Shown here one piece after another: positions 35,809-44,879 of a DNA stretch of 64,000 nt. Origin of the DNA: Iodobacter sp025352645 (GTDB taxonomy: Bacteria; Pseudomonadota; Gammaproteobacteria; Burkholderiales; Chitinibacteraceae); NCBI RefSeq assembly GCF_033446605.1, contig NZ_JAWQUO010000007.1, positions 1 to 64,000 on the forward strand. The letters run 5' to 3'. Position numbers and translations under genes: made by a program. Under the pieces are notes generated by a model that saw only the letters and a program-made list of their open reading frames with translations, was not told the DNA's origin and ran no database searches. The first letter of the stretch is position 1. Every line of letters starts with the position of its first letter.

Positions 35809-36147
35809 TTATAGGGGGCAAAGTTTGGAGCGGGTTAAAAAGCGCAAGCCTTCTGGCCCCTCTAAAGAAAACATTCCGCCGTGGCCGGGCACCACATCGA
35901 TAATTAACTGAGTGTGTTGCCAGTAAGCAAACTGCGCCGCCCCTATATAAAACGGCATGCCGCCTATATAGCCCAGTAGTACATCGCTATCACCAATAAT
36001 CAATTCCCCAGCCTGAAAACACATCGGCGAGCTGCCATCGCAGCAGCCCCCTGATTGGTGAAACATCAGCTCACCATATTTGGCAGCCAGTTTGGCAATT
36101 AAATCTAGCGCAGCGGGTGTGGCGCTGACTTTGGCATCGTTAGCCAT
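35809..36147 (-). CDS. DUF779 protein linked to aldehyde dehydrogenase
   Basis: A 112-aa protein of the DUF779 family. The conserved motif HQSGGCCDGSSPMCF (about 30-44) contains three Cys, and GDSDVLLG and a C-terminal FSLEGPEGLRFLTR follow. The family is nearly always encoded with an NAD-dependent aldehyde dehydrogenase of the ExaC/AldB type, as here; its biochemical role is not established. The start is ATG 36147, with GGAAA 8 bases upstream. It is probably cotranscribed with the dehydrogenase 148 bases upstream. Confidence 0.9.
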   Translation of the reverse strand: MANDAKVSATPAALDLIAKLAAKYGELMFHQSGGCCDGSSPMCFQAGELIIGDSDVLLGYIGGMPFYIGAAQFAYWQHTQLIIDVVPGHGGMFSLEGPEGLRFLTRSKLCPL

Positions 36148-36194
36148 GTTTATTTCCATTTTTTAAGCGTAAGAATGGTCATGTGCGCTGCATT

Positions 36195-36276
36195 ACGCGT
36201 GGGCACGAGGCCCCACCCTGCATACCAACATCGGGTACTTGTAGGAAGGGCAAAACATTTTGTCTTGCCCACGCGT
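36195..36276. repeat. inverted repeat in the aldehyde dehydrogenase-DUF779 gap
   Basis: ACGCGTGGGCA (36195-36205) and TGCCCACGCGT (36266-36276) are perfect 11-bp arms around a 60-base core. The arm sequence resembles the GTGGGCAAG hairpin at 18106. It could attenuate transcription between the two genes. Confidence 0.7.
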
Positions 36277-36295
36277 GCATGCCACAGACCCGTGC

Positions 36296-37816
36296 TTAGA
36301 AAAAACCCAAGGCATCTGGGCTATAGCTCACCAGCAAATTCTTGGTTTGCTGGTAATGATCGAGCATCATTTTGTGGTTCTCACGCCCGATGCCTGATTG
36401 CTTATAGCCGCCGAATGCTGCATGGGCTGGGTAGGCGTGGTAGCAGTTGGTCCAAACGCGGCCCGCCTGAATTTCGCGGCCCATGCGGTAAGCGGCGTGG
36501 CTGTCGCGCGTCCACAGACCAGCGCCTAGGCCGTATAGCGTGTCGTTGGCGATTGCTAAGGCTTCGTTTTCATCCTTAAAAGTGGTGACTGAAACCACCG
36601 GCCCAAAGATCTCTTCTTGGAAAATTCGCATCTTATTGTGGCCTTGGAATACGGTAGGCTGAATGTAATAGCCACCCGCCAGCTCCCCAGTCATTTGGGC
36701 GCGCGCGCCACCCGCCAATACTTTTGCGCCTTCTTGCTTGCCGATATCCAGATAAGCCGTGATTTTTTCCATCTGCTCCATCGAGGCCTGCGCGCCCAGC
36801 ATGGTGGAGGCATCCAGTGGATTACCTTGCTTAATCGCGGCAACACGGCTGAGTGCGCGGTCCATAAAGGCATCATAAATCGACTCATGAACCAAGGCGC
36901 GGCTTGGGCAGGTGCAGACTTCACCTTGGTTCAGGGCAAACATCACAAAGCCTTCGATGGCTTTATTAAAGAAGGCATCGTCGTGCTTCATCACATCGGG
37001 CATAAAGATATTGGGCGATTTTCCACCTAGCTCCAGCGTCACCGGAATCAGATTTTGTGAGGCGTATTGCATAATTAGCCGGCCGGTGGTGGTTTCACCG
37101 GTAAAGGCGATTTTGGCGATGCGCTTATTCGATGCCAGCGGTTTACCGGCCTCTAAGCCAAAGCCGTTCACAATATTGAGCACGCCCTTAGGCAGTAAAT
37201 CGCCAATGACTTCCATCAGCAGCAAAATGCTCAGCGGTGTTTGTTCGGCGGGCTTGAGCACCACGCAATTGCCTGCCGCCAGTGCAGGAGCCAGCTTCCA
37301 TGTGGCCATCAAAATCGGGAAGTTCCAAGGAATAATCTGCCCAACCACGCCTAACGGCTCATGAAAATGGTAAGCCACGGTATCGTTATCGATCTGAGCA
37401 ATGCTGCCTTCTTGTGCGCGTATCGCCCCAGCAAAATAGCGAAAGTGATCAATCGCCAAAGGTAAATCTGCAGCGCGGGTTTCACGGATGGGCTTGCCGT
37501 TATCCCATGTTTCCACTGTGGCGAGCATTTCTAAATTGGCTTCGATTCGGTCGGCAATTTTATTTAGGATATTAGCGCGTTCGGTGGTCGATGTTTTACC
37601 CCATGCTGTTTTGGCGGCGTGGGCAGCATCCAGCGCCATTTCGATATCACTGGCGTCTGAGCGGGGGATTTCGCAAATGACTTTACCGGTGATGGGGCTG
37701 ACGTTTTCAAAATACTTCCCAGCCAGCGGTGCCTGCCATTCGCCATTGATATAGTTGGCGTAGCGTGCTTTTAATTGCAGAGGAAAACCATACTGACCTG
37801 GAATCAATGTGCTCAT
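36296..37816 (-). CDS. NAD-dependent aldehyde dehydrogenase (acetaldehyde, ExaC/AldB type)
   Basis: A 506-aa ALDH superfamily enzyme with the usual residues: oxyanion Asn in PWNFP (165), cofactor Lys in KPAEQTP (188), glycine loop FTGETTTG (238-245), general base E262 (LELGGKSP) and nucleophile C301 in NQGEVCTCPSR. The QGEVCTCPSRALVHE signature and the DUF779 partner place it in the ExaC/AldB acetaldehyde dehydrogenase group, which oxidises short aldehydes from alcohols or acetoin. The divergent sigma-54 activator is its probable regulator. Confidence 0.93.
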   Translation of the reverse strand: MSTLIPGQYGFPLQLKARYANYINGEWQAPLAGKYFENVSPITGKVICEIPRSDASDIEMALDAAHAAKTAWGKTSTTERANILNKIADRIEANLEMLATVETWDNGKPIRETRAADLPLAIDHFRYFAGAIRAQEGSIAQIDNDTVAYHFHEPLGVVGQIIPWNFPILMATWKLAPALAAGNCVVLKPAEQTPLSILLLMEVIGDLLPKGVLNIVNGFGLEAGKPLASNKRIAKIAFTGETTTGRLIMQYASQNLIPVTLELGGKSPNIFMPDVMKHDDAFFNKAIEGFVMFALNQGEVCTCPSRALVHESIYDAFMDRALSRVAAIKQGNPLDASTMLGAQASMEQMEKITAYLDIGKQEGAKVLAGGARAQMTGELAGGYYIQPTVFQGHNKMRIFQEEIFGPVVSVTTFKDENEALAIANDTLYGLGAGLWTRDSHAAYRMGREIQAGRVWTNCYHAYPAHAAFGGYKQSGIGRENHKMMLDHYQQTKNLLVSYSPDALGFF

Positions 37817-37971
37817 GCTGCTTCTCCGGTGGGTTTAGGGCTGCTGCCCCTGTCCACTGCTATTAGCAGAAAGCATGCCTGTGCATGGCTATATTGCACT
37901 GCAATGCAGGTGAAAACTTTGTGAAAGCTAGCATTGGGCGTTTATATATTGCAATGCGGTATCTGCAAAGG

Positions 37972-38049
37972 CGTTAAACCTTCGTATTTACAAGGGTTTA
38001 ACGTATATTGTGTTTCAGATAAACCTTGTAAGTGTTGCAATTTGCAACA
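37972..38049. promoter_or_regulatory. two palindromes between the aldehyde dehydrogenase and its sigma-54 activator
   Basis: TGTTGCAA-T-TTGCAACA (38033-38049) has perfect 8-bp arms. CGTTAAACC...GGTTTAACG (37972-37980 and 37995-38003) has 9-bp arms. Further TTGCAATGC half-sites lie at 37894-37957. They are candidate upstream activating sequences for the AcoR-like activator. I did not find a convincing -24/-12 promoter. Confidence 0.6.
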
Positions 38050-38081
38050 GTGGTTTTGAGCCTGCAACAAGGAGATCATCC

Positions 38082-39887
38082 ATGTCTACTTCTCTGCCCG
38101 CCCTAAGCACGCAAGCGCGTCGTCAGTTTTTTGAAGAAGGGGTTTGCCCATCCAGCCTGCCGCAGCAGATTGCCGAATCTTGGCTGCGCTGCCGTCAGCA
38201 AGGCATAGCGGATGATGGTTTTGATCCTCTCGTAAGCGCTGATTTACAGCAGGCCTTGCAGGCGAATGAGCATCTACTGCGTGTGGCACTGCCAGAGCTA
38301 GATGGCTTATACGAGCAGGTGCTTGGCACGCAGAGCGTGGTGCTGCTTACCGACGCCGCTGGCCTCATTTTAAATACCACCGGCAATCCACAGTTTATGA
38401 AAAAGGCCGAGCAAGTGGCGCTGCTACCAGGAGTAAGCTGGGCCGAAGCCAGCAAGGGAACCAACGCGATTGGCACGGCGCTGGCGCTGGCTGATTCGGT
38501 GCAGGTGAGGGGAGGCGAGCACTTCTTGGCGCAAAATATCGGCATCTCTTGCTCGGCATCCCCTGTGTTTGCGCCCAATGGGCGGCTGGCTGGGGTGCTG
38601 AATGTTTCGGGCGACGCTTGCTTGCATCATCTGCACGCTTTGGGCTTAGTGCGCCTTGCCGCTCAGCAGATCGAGCATCGCTGGCTGAGCATGGCTGGGG
38701 ATGAGCATTGGCTGCTGCGGCTGCACCCGCGTAGTGAATTACTCGGCTCGCCAAGGGAGGGAGTGCTGAGCTTTGCTGGGGAGACCCTGATTGCCGCCAA
38801 CCGCGTGGCCCTGCACTGGCTGGGTTTAAGCTGGCAAGATTTAGGCCACAGCCGTTTTGCTGATTTATTTGAGGCGGCTTTAAAACCCATAGTCGCTCCG
38901 CAGCAAATCTATACCCAGCGTGGCCAGCATTTTTACATCACCATCACCGCCCCTAAGGCCAAGCTCGCTACTCGCCCCTTGATCGAACCCGAGTTTCACG
39001 AGCGAAGCGTGGTGCAGCCTTTTCAAAAACAATTAGATAAAGCGGTCAGGGTGCTAAATGCGGGCGTGGCGGTATTGCTACAGGGCGAAACCGGCAGCGG
39101 CAAAGAGGTATTTGCCAGAGCGCTGCATCAAGCCAGCCAGCGCAGCAAAGGCCCGTTTGTGGCGATTAACTGCGCTGCTCTGCCAGAATCCTTAATCGAA
39201 TCTGAATTATTTGGCTACGAAGAGGGTGCGTTTACAGGTGCTAAACGTAAAGGGCATCTGGGTAAATTGCGCGAAGCCCATGGCGGCGTGCTGCTGCTCG
39301 ACGAGATCGGCGATATGCCGCTGGCGATGCAAGCGCGTTTGCTGCGGGTGCTGCAGGAGCGTGAAGTTACCCCGTTGGGCAGTAGCCAGTCTTACAAAGT
39401 TGATTTTGCTATTGTTTGCGCCAGCCACCGCGATCTACCCAAGCTGGTTGCAGCAGGGGAGTTTAGGGCCGATTTATTCTATCGCCTGCAAGACTTTACT
39501 GTCCGCCTGCCACCACTCTGCGAACACGCGAATTTGCCCGGTTTTATTACTGGGCTTTGGCAAGAGCTGGGAGGAGTAAAACGGCAGATTCGGCTGGAAG
39601 ACGAGCTATTGGGCGCATTAAACCGCTACCCTTGGCCTGGCAATGTAAGGCAGCTACTCAGCCTATTGAAAACCCTACTGGCCTTGGCGGACGACGGCGA
39701 TAGCCTGGGTATCCGTGATTTGCCAGAAGCCTACCAAGTGCCGGTCAGCCAAGCCTCCTTAGCCAGCAACAGCCAAGGCCTGATCGAACAAACCATTGCC
39801 CAGTTTGAAGGCAATATCAGTAAAGCTGCAGCGGCGCTGGGCGTGGCGCGTAGCACGCTGTATCGGCGGCGGCGTAGCTTGGCTTGA
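38082..39887 (+). CDS. sigma-54-dependent activator, AcoR-like
   Basis: The 601-aa enhancer-binding protein has an N-terminal GAF-type sensor (about 60-200), a PAS-like linker, the AAA+ domain with Walker A GETGSGKE (335-342), the sigma-54 contact loop GAFTGA (382-387), Walker B LLLLDEIGDM, and a C-terminal Fis HTH (NISKAAAALGVARSTLYRRRRSL). All core motifs are intact. The start is ATG 38082, with AAGGAG 7 bases upstream; a 24-residue upstream extension lacks a site. AcoR-type proteins activate acetoin or alcohol/aldehyde catabolism genes, here the divergent ALDH and DUF779. Confidence 0.94.
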   Translation: MSTSLPALSTQARRQFFEEGVCPSSLPQQIAESWLRCRQQGIADDGFDPLVSADLQQALQANEHLLRVALPELDGLYEQVLGTQSVVLLTDAAGLILNTTGNPQFMKKAEQVALLPGVSWAEASKGTNAIGTALALADSVQVRGGEHFLAQNIGISCSASPVFAPNGRLAGVLNVSGDACLHHLHALGLVRLAAQQIEHRWLSMAGDEHWLLRLHPRSELLGSPREGVLSFAGETLIAANRVALHWLGLSWQDLGHSRFADLFEAALKPIVAPQQIYTQRGQHFYITITAPKAKLATRPLIEPEFHERSVVQPFQKQLDKAVRVLNAGVAVLLQGETGSGKEVFARALHQASQRSKGPFVAINCAALPESLIESELFGYEEGAFTGAKRKGHLGKLREAHGGVLLLDEIGDMPLAMQARLLRVLQEREVTPLGSSQSYKVDFAIVCASHRDLPKLVAAGEFRADLFYRLQDFTVRLPPLCEHANLPGFITGLWQELGGVKRQIRLEDELLGALNRYPWPGNVRQLLSLLKTLLALADDGDSLGIRDLPEAYQVPVSQASLASNSQGLIEQTIAQFEGNISKAAAALGVARSTLYRRRRSLA

Positions 39888-39921
39888 AGTCTAAGCTACG
39901 GCACTCCCTTAATTTACAAAA

Positions 39922-40203
39922 TTACTCCTGCTTTAATACTCGTACTTCCACTGCTTGTGGGGCAGGAGTGTTGATTATTGGGGGGGTGTTGGGCACTACC
40001 TCAGGCACCGCTGTGGGGGGGCTACTTAAGGCATCGGCTGCTGCGCCGCCTACGGCCACGACGCCTTTTACTCCTGCTTTGCCTACATCGTAAGCCACCC
40101 CAACGGCGGTAGTGGTGATGCTGACGGCGGCTGCGCCAACGGCCACCACGGCGCAGCCGCTTAGGTTAATGGCGAGCAGGCTTAGTAAGATGAAAGCTTT
40201 CAT
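39922..40203 (-). CDS. small hypothetical lipoprotein
   Basis: The 93-aa protein has a clear lipoprotein signal peptide with lipobox LSGC (C17), then a Gly/Ala/Val-rich segment (AVGAAAVSITTTAVGVAYDVGKAGVKG-type repeats) and a Pro-rich tail. Gly/Ala-rich NF-like lipoproteins of this kind are often encoded singly; the function is unknown. Its ATG overlaps the dgt stop by ATGA, so it is translated with dgt. Confidence 0.8.
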   Translation of the reverse strand: MKAFILLSLLAINLSGCAVVAVGAAAVSITTTAVGVAYDVGKAGVKGVVAVGGAAADALSSPPTAVPEVVPNTPPIINTPAPQAVEVRVLKQE

Positions 40204-41522
40204 TTACCCATTCCTCCTACTTGTTGCGCTAGATAGGTGGCGTAGTTATCGGTCATGCCGCCGATAAAGTCGAGCACGCGGCTATAGCTCTCATACAGCG
40301 GCCATTCTTTTTTAGGGGCGTTGTATTCCATTAAATCGAGGATTCGTTTCATTCTAAAGCTCAGCTGTGGCGATACTTTTTGTTGGTAGGCGGCGTTGCA
40401 AAAGGCTCCCAGCAGAATATCTAAGCAGGTAAACGAGCCCACTTCGATTTCTATTTTGCGTCTTTCATTAAAGATGCGATCACGGGCGAGCTGCTTAGCG
40501 GCGTTGATGCCGTCTTTCATGCTGCTGGGGCAGGCGCTGAGTAAATCGCCCTTAAATTTACCTTCCATGATAGGGGTGTACTGCTGCATAAAGGTTTCAG
40601 TGGCGCTTAATACGCAGCGCTCGATGGCTTTGCCGCGCAGCAGCGATATTTTACGGCGATTGGATGGCGCGGCAGCGATTTCTAGCTCCAGCAAATCTTG
40701 CTGACCGCCACAAATTTTAATCAAGAGCGGCTCAACTTGCTCATACGCCAGCATGCCAATTTCTATGCCGTCTTCTAAATCTAAAATGGCGTAGCAAATA
40801 TCGTCGGCGGCCTCCATCAGGTAGGAGAGCGGATGGCGCGCCCAGCTGTTTTTGTCGACCTTAGGCAGGCCTAATTCGGTGGTGATTTCTTCTAAGATAT
40901 TTTTTTCAGATTGATAGCAGCTAAATTTGCCGCTGGGCGTGGCTTCGCTGGATGTCCACGGGTATTTTAGCGTGGTGCCTAGCGTAGCGTAGGTGAGGCG
41001 CATGCCGCCTTCAAAACGGTGGTTTTCTAGCTGGGTGACCACTCTAAAGCCCTGAGCATTGCCTTCAAAAGTCATTAAATCGAGGCGCTCGTTAGCGCTT
41101 AGATTTTGCAATAGATAGGCGTGTTGATCGCGGCAAAACCAATCGCGGATCGCGTATTCACCGGCGTGGCCAAATGGCGGGTTGCCAATATCGTGGGCAA
41201 GGCAGGCGGCTTGCACAATCGCACCGATATCGTAAGGCGTGATGTGTGGCGGCAGGGCGTATTGCAGCCGTTGGCCGACTAAAATACCCAAGCTGCGCCC
41301 CACGCAGCTCACCTCAATGGAGTGGGTGAGGCGGGTATGCACATGATCGTTTTCGGTGAGTGGATGAACCTGAGTTTTGCGCCCTAAGCGCCGAAATGGT
41401 GAGGAGAAAACGATGCGGTCGTGGTCTTTATGAAAATCACTGCGCCCTGATTCGTGATCAAATAAATCATTACGTACAGCGCCAAGTCGCTCGGCGTTTA
41501 GGAGCTGTTGCCAGTTCATCAT
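40200..41522 (-). CDS. dgt: deoxyguanosinetriphosphate triphosphohydrolase
   Basis: A 440-aa HD-domain dNTPase. The metal-binding residues are H in RLTHSIEVSCVGRSLG and the HD pair in ACLAHDIGNPPFGHAGE; a further Asp lies in MEAADDICYAILDLEDG. It hydrolyses dGTP to deoxyguanosine and triphosphate and affects the dNTP pool. The length matches type-2 Dgt (about 440). It is the first gene of a two-gene unit with the small lipoprotein. Confidence 0.95.
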   Translation of the reverse strand: MMNWQQLLNAERLGAVRNDLFDHESGRSDFHKDHDRIVFSSPFRRLGRKTQVHPLTENDHVHTRLTHSIEVSCVGRSLGILVGQRLQYALPPHITPYDIGAIVQAACLAHDIGNPPFGHAGEYAIRDWFCRDQHAYLLQNLSANERLDLMTFEGNAQGFRVVTQLENHRFEGGMRLTYATLGTTLKYPWTSSEATPSGKFSCYQSEKNILEEITTELGLPKVDKNSWARHPLSYLMEAADDICYAILDLEDGIEIGMLAYEQVEPLLIKICGGQQDLLELEIAAAPSNRRKISLLRGKAIERCVLSATETFMQQYTPIMEGKFKGDLLSACPSSMKDGINAAKQLARDRIFNERRKIEIEVGSFTCLDILLGAFCNAAYQQKVSPQLSFRMKRILDLMEYNAPKKEWPLYESYSRVLDFIGGMTDNYATYLAQQVGGMGK

Positions 41523-41575
41523 AAATGGGTCTCATTGGGCGGTTATTTACGTGTTTGTTTGGAGATAAAAATAGT

Positions 41576-41977
41576 CCTGACTATGCCTCTTGCTCAATCT
41601 CACTATAAATATCGTAGGGGGGGGGCAACCCAACCCTATCAACTTAAGGGAGATTTGCTGATCGTTAAATCTTAAGCGATCAACTTAGATCTATCTATTG
41701 CAAGGATTGAAACATCGTAGGGCGGGTGCAACCCGCGTTTTTTTAGCATGACTCGCGGGTTGCACCCGCCCTACGAATGGCATATTGCTTAAGCGGATAG
41801 GATTGGTGTGAAATACATCCGTGGTTCAAGGTTTAGCGCCATTTCATGCACAGTTCAGGCTCTATGTAACTTTTTTAGCGCATATGGGGTTGCACTCGCT
41901 CTACAAACTCCAAAACCAAACTAAGCACTCAAGACATCCATCTGCATAGAGCCCATTGAGCAAGAGACATAATCAGG
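41576..41977. repeat. MITE family B, copy 2, with internal palindrome
   Basis: A 402-bp element with 23-bp inverted ends (CCTGACTATGCCTCTTGCTC on the left; the right end complement begins CCTGATTATGTCTCTTGCTC; 21 of 23 match). It is flanked by the 8-bp direct repeat AAAATAGT (41568-41575 and 41978-41985). Inside lies a perfect palindrome with 22-bp arms (41716-41737 and 41754-41775, CGTAGGGCGGGTGCAACCCG...) and a degenerate one near 41611. It has no ORF. It fills the gap between dgt and the EAL gene; the right target duplication touches the EAL gene's last bases. Confidence 0.88.
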
Positions 41978-41985
41978 AAAATAGT

Positions 41986-43545
41986 TTACTGCTTTGGCTG
42001 CAAGTCTAGATAATATTGCAGTAAGTCATTTGGCGCGAGTGGGCAGCTAAAATAATAGCCTTGAATCAGATTGCAATCGTAGGAGATCATTTTTTCTAGC
42101 GTGGCAAGATCTTCTACCCCCTCGGCCACCACGCTTAAATTCAGTTTATGCGCTAGATTAATTACGCTTTCTACGATATGCGCGTCGGTGTCGGATTGGG
42201 TAATGGTGCGAATAAAGCTTTGGTCGATCTTTAGCTCATCAATGGGTAGGCGTTTTAAATAAGAAAGCGAGGCATAACCCGTGCCAAAGTCATCAAGGGC
42301 CAGCTTACAGCCTAGCTTTTTAAGCGCATACAAGCTGCTGATGGTAGCTTCTAAATCCTCAATCGCGGCGGATTCGGTAATCTCAAAAATAATACGGTTG
42401 CCAGGGATATTCCACAGGCTAAGTGCGTTTTCTACCTCTTGGGCTAAGCGCGAATCTAGTAGATTAGATGGGGTTAGATTAATACTTAAACTGCCTTTTA
42501 GACCCGCTTGGCTGAGTAGGGAGAACTCGCGCAAAGCCGCATGGATCACCCAGCGGGTGAGCTGTGGCATGAGCCCTAGTTGCTCGGCCACGAGTACCGC
42601 CTCATCGGGGCGCACATAGCCTAGTTTATCGTCTTGCCAGCGTAGTAGTGCTTCGGCCCCTTTGTACAACACACCGCTGCTAAGCGGCTGCACTTGCGGC
42701 TGAAAGACCAGATAAAAGCGATTACTTGCCAGTGCTTCACGCAGGGGTTTTTCTAGTTTTGCAAGTAGCAGGCCTTGGATATCACGCTCGGCTTGGTAAA
42801 CCGCCGGTTCTTCATTGCTGCATTGCTTGGCTGCGGCTTTGGCGCAATGGATTAATTGTCTTAGGCTAGTGCCATGCAAAGGCCATAGAGCAATGCCGAT
42901 TCGAGGGCTAACTGCGCTTTCTGTAAAGGCTTGGTTTAGCAAGGATTGCGCGCGATTGGCGGCTAAAAATGCGTGCCCTTCGCCTAACATATTGGGCAAA
43001 ATCATTAACACGCCACCCTCAATAGGATAGAGCTTATCTTGCGGGCGTAGCATTTCATTTTGTAGTTGTATAGCACTGATTCTTAGCGATTCATAATGGC
43101 CAGTTTCTATGAATAGTAGGCCAATATTTCGCTCTGCTTGGGTATGCAATTTGGCGTTTTCTAAGCCTTGCGCGGGGGAATCTGCCTGTAATGGTGTGCG
43201 TGTTTGTAGCTGCTGGTGAGCTTTTTTTAGCTCGGTAAGGCTTAGGCGATTAATAAGCGCTTCAGCCTCGGCAGGCAAATGGGGCAGTAATTGTTCTCGC
43301 CAGCTTAAGAGCATTAAAGTGGCTTGGCTAAGGCCGTGCGGGCTGAGTTGTGGCCAAATATCGATGGTTTCTCCCCTAGTTAGGGCCTGAAAGTAAGCAT
43401 CGTATAGCGTGTCATCTTGTGGTTTTTCTTGGCAATGTGTTTGGATGAGTCTACTTAGGGCTTGGCTTAAAGACGTTTGTGTATCTAGTTGATAGCTGGC
43501 GAGCAGGGCTAGATCGCTGCTTGCGGCTAAGGGCGAGGTGTTCAT
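41986..43545 (-). CDS. EAL-domain c-di-GMP phosphodiesterase with degenerate GGDEF
   Basis: A 519-aa soluble protein: an N-terminal helical region (1-125), a degenerate GGDEF domain (about 130-255, where the signature reads IEGGVLMIL) and a C-terminal EAL domain (260-515). The EAL domain keeps the EAL motif (298-300), NLTPSNL, EITESA, DDFGTG, the ELKID lysine, EGVED and QGYYF, so it should hydrolyse c-di-GMP. It overlaps the upstream HD-GYP gene by ATGA, so the two are translationally coupled and probably act together. Confidence 0.93.
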   Translation of the reverse strand: MNTSPLAASSDLALLASYQLDTQTSLSQALSRLIQTHCQEKPQDDTLYDAYFQALTRGETIDIWPQLSPHGLSQATLMLLSWREQLLPHLPAEAEALINRLSLTELKKAHQQLQTRTPLQADSPAQGLENAKLHTQAERNIGLLFIETGHYESLRISAIQLQNEMLRPQDKLYPIEGGVLMILPNMLGEGHAFLAANRAQSLLNQAFTESAVSPRIGIALWPLHGTSLRQLIHCAKAAAKQCSNEEPAVYQAERDIQGLLLAKLEKPLREALASNRFYLVFQPQVQPLSSGVLYKGAEALLRWQDDKLGYVRPDEAVLVAEQLGLMPQLTRWVIHAALREFSLLSQAGLKGSLSINLTPSNLLDSRLAQEVENALSLWNIPGNRIIFEITESAAIEDLEATISSLYALKKLGCKLALDDFGTGYASLSYLKRLPIDELKIDQSFIRTITQSDTDAHIVESVINLAHKLNLSVVAEGVEDLATLEKMISYDCNLIQGYYFSCPLAPNDLLQYYLDLQPKQ

Positions 43546-44879
43546 CCTTGAAAATACTCTTGTGGATTAATATTAAAACTCCCCTGCGGCCATTCTTTAC
43601 GAATGCTAATTTCTTGCCCGCTACTGCTGGCTGGATTCATCATTAAATCTAGCAGGCTAGGCCGAGCATGTGGGCGTTTATCTGGTCCTAAAATGAGTAA
43701 TACCTTGGGCTTGAGTCGCCTGCTGCGATTTTGCCCTGCCACAATCCCAATATCACCACTACTCAGCTCAACCAGTGCACCCACCGGAAAAACACCAATG
43801 CATTGGGCAAATTGCTCTACCAAGGCGGGATGAAAGTATTTATCGCTCCATTTATAAAGCAATTGTAATGCTGCATGTGATGTTTTGGTTTCGGCATGGG
43901 CGCGATCGCTGGTCATGGCGGTAAAGCAATCCACAATGCCGGCCATGCTAGAAAATAGCCCGATTTCTTCGCCTTTTAAGCCGATAGGATAGCCACTGCC
44001 ATCTAAGCGCTCATGATGGCGGGCCACCATATCGTAAACATCGAGTGGTACATCTTTAATCTGATTTAAAATATCTAAGCCATGCCAGACATGGGTTTTC
44101 ATCATAGAAAACTCACCTGGTGAGTACGAGCCGTGGTGCTGTAATAGTGTTTTGGGCAATTTCATTTTGCCAATATCAAGCATAAAGCCGGCAAAGCCCA
44201 AGGTGTGTAAATCTTCGCGGGGATAGCCTAAGTGCCGGCCAAAAGCCAGCATATAGACCGCACTATCTAAAGCATGCTCATAGGTGTAGCTGTTGGCGTT
44301 TTTTAGCTGGGAAAGCCAAAGCAGTGCGCTGGGATTACGAATAATCGAATCCACCATTTCACTGACCACGGTGTTGATTGCCTCTGCACGTGGTTGTAAA
44401 TCTCGGCTGATTTCGGCCATGGCGTTAGCAATAATGTCGCTGGCAGAGCGGTGGATGGTTTTAGCTTGCTGTAGCTCTTGTTTGATTGGCCGGCTATCCG
44501 CATAAATAATGATTTGCGGCTCAACATAGGGCGCATTCGCAGCAGCTGCTTTGTTTTGCGACCACTTGGCAAACAGTTGGCGTAATTCTTTGAGCAGCGT
44601 GATCTGTTCTTTGATTTCTACCGTTTGATATTGAATATGCGGCAAGAGGGGCAGGGCGCTAAATTTCTTTTCGGTCAAAAAGCCCCAGCGCGCTACTCCT
44701 CCCGTAGATCGCTCGATATCTACTGTCACGAACTGGCAGTATTCTTTGAGTTGCTCGAGCTGCTCAGCGCTCTCTAGCAAAAAACCTTCAATTAAAAAAG
44801 GCGTGTCAATCCAAGGGCGATCAAGCTCGCTAATAAATAAATCAGCTTGTAGCGCTGATACGGGTAGGCGTGTTTCCAA
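43542..44879 (-). CDS. DUF3391-HD-GYP protein with altered HD motif
   Basis: A 445-aa protein with an N-terminal DUF3391 domain (LDRPWIDTPFLIEGF, about 5-130) and a C-terminal HD-GYP domain (about 165-360). HHERLDGSGYP (288-298) is intact, but the HD pair, normally HDIGK, reads L234-D235-I-G-K, so a metal-ligand His is missing. Catalysis is therefore doubtful, and it may be a c-di-GMP sensor or a partner of the EAL protein encoded by the overlapping downstream gene (inference). It is the first gene of the pair. Confidence 0.92.
   Translation of the reverse strand: METRLPVSALQADLFISELDRPWIDTPFLIEGFLLESAEQLEQLKEYCQFVTVDIERSTGGVARWGFLTEKKFSALPLLPHIQYQTVEIKEQITLLKELRQLFAKWSQNKAAAANAPYVEPQIIIYADSRPIKQELQQAKTIHRSASDIIANAMAEISRDLQPRAEAINTVVSEMVDSIIRNPSALLWLSQLKNANSYTYEHALDSAVYMLAFGRHLGYPREDLHTLGFAGFMLDIGKMKLPKTLLQHHGSYSPGEFSMMKTHVWHGLDILNQIKDVPLDVYDMVARHHERLDGSGYPIGLKGEEIGLFSSMAGIVDCFTAMTSDRAHAETKTSHAALQLLYKWSDKYFHPALVEQFAQCIGVFPVGALVELSSGDIGIVAGQNRSRRLKPKVLLILGPDKRPHARPSLLDLMMNPASSSGQEISIRKEWPQGSFNINPQEYFQG

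Noticed and set aside
37817..38081. Sigma-54 (-24/-12) promoter for the aldehyde dehydrogenase
   Set aside because: I looked on the minus strand for TGGCAC-N5-TTGC; only poor matches with wrong spacing were found, so none is called.
38195..38578. 127-aa minus-strand ORF opposite the sigma-54 activator
   Set aside because: Antisense shadow with Ser/Ala-rich translation; the plus-strand gene is unambiguous.
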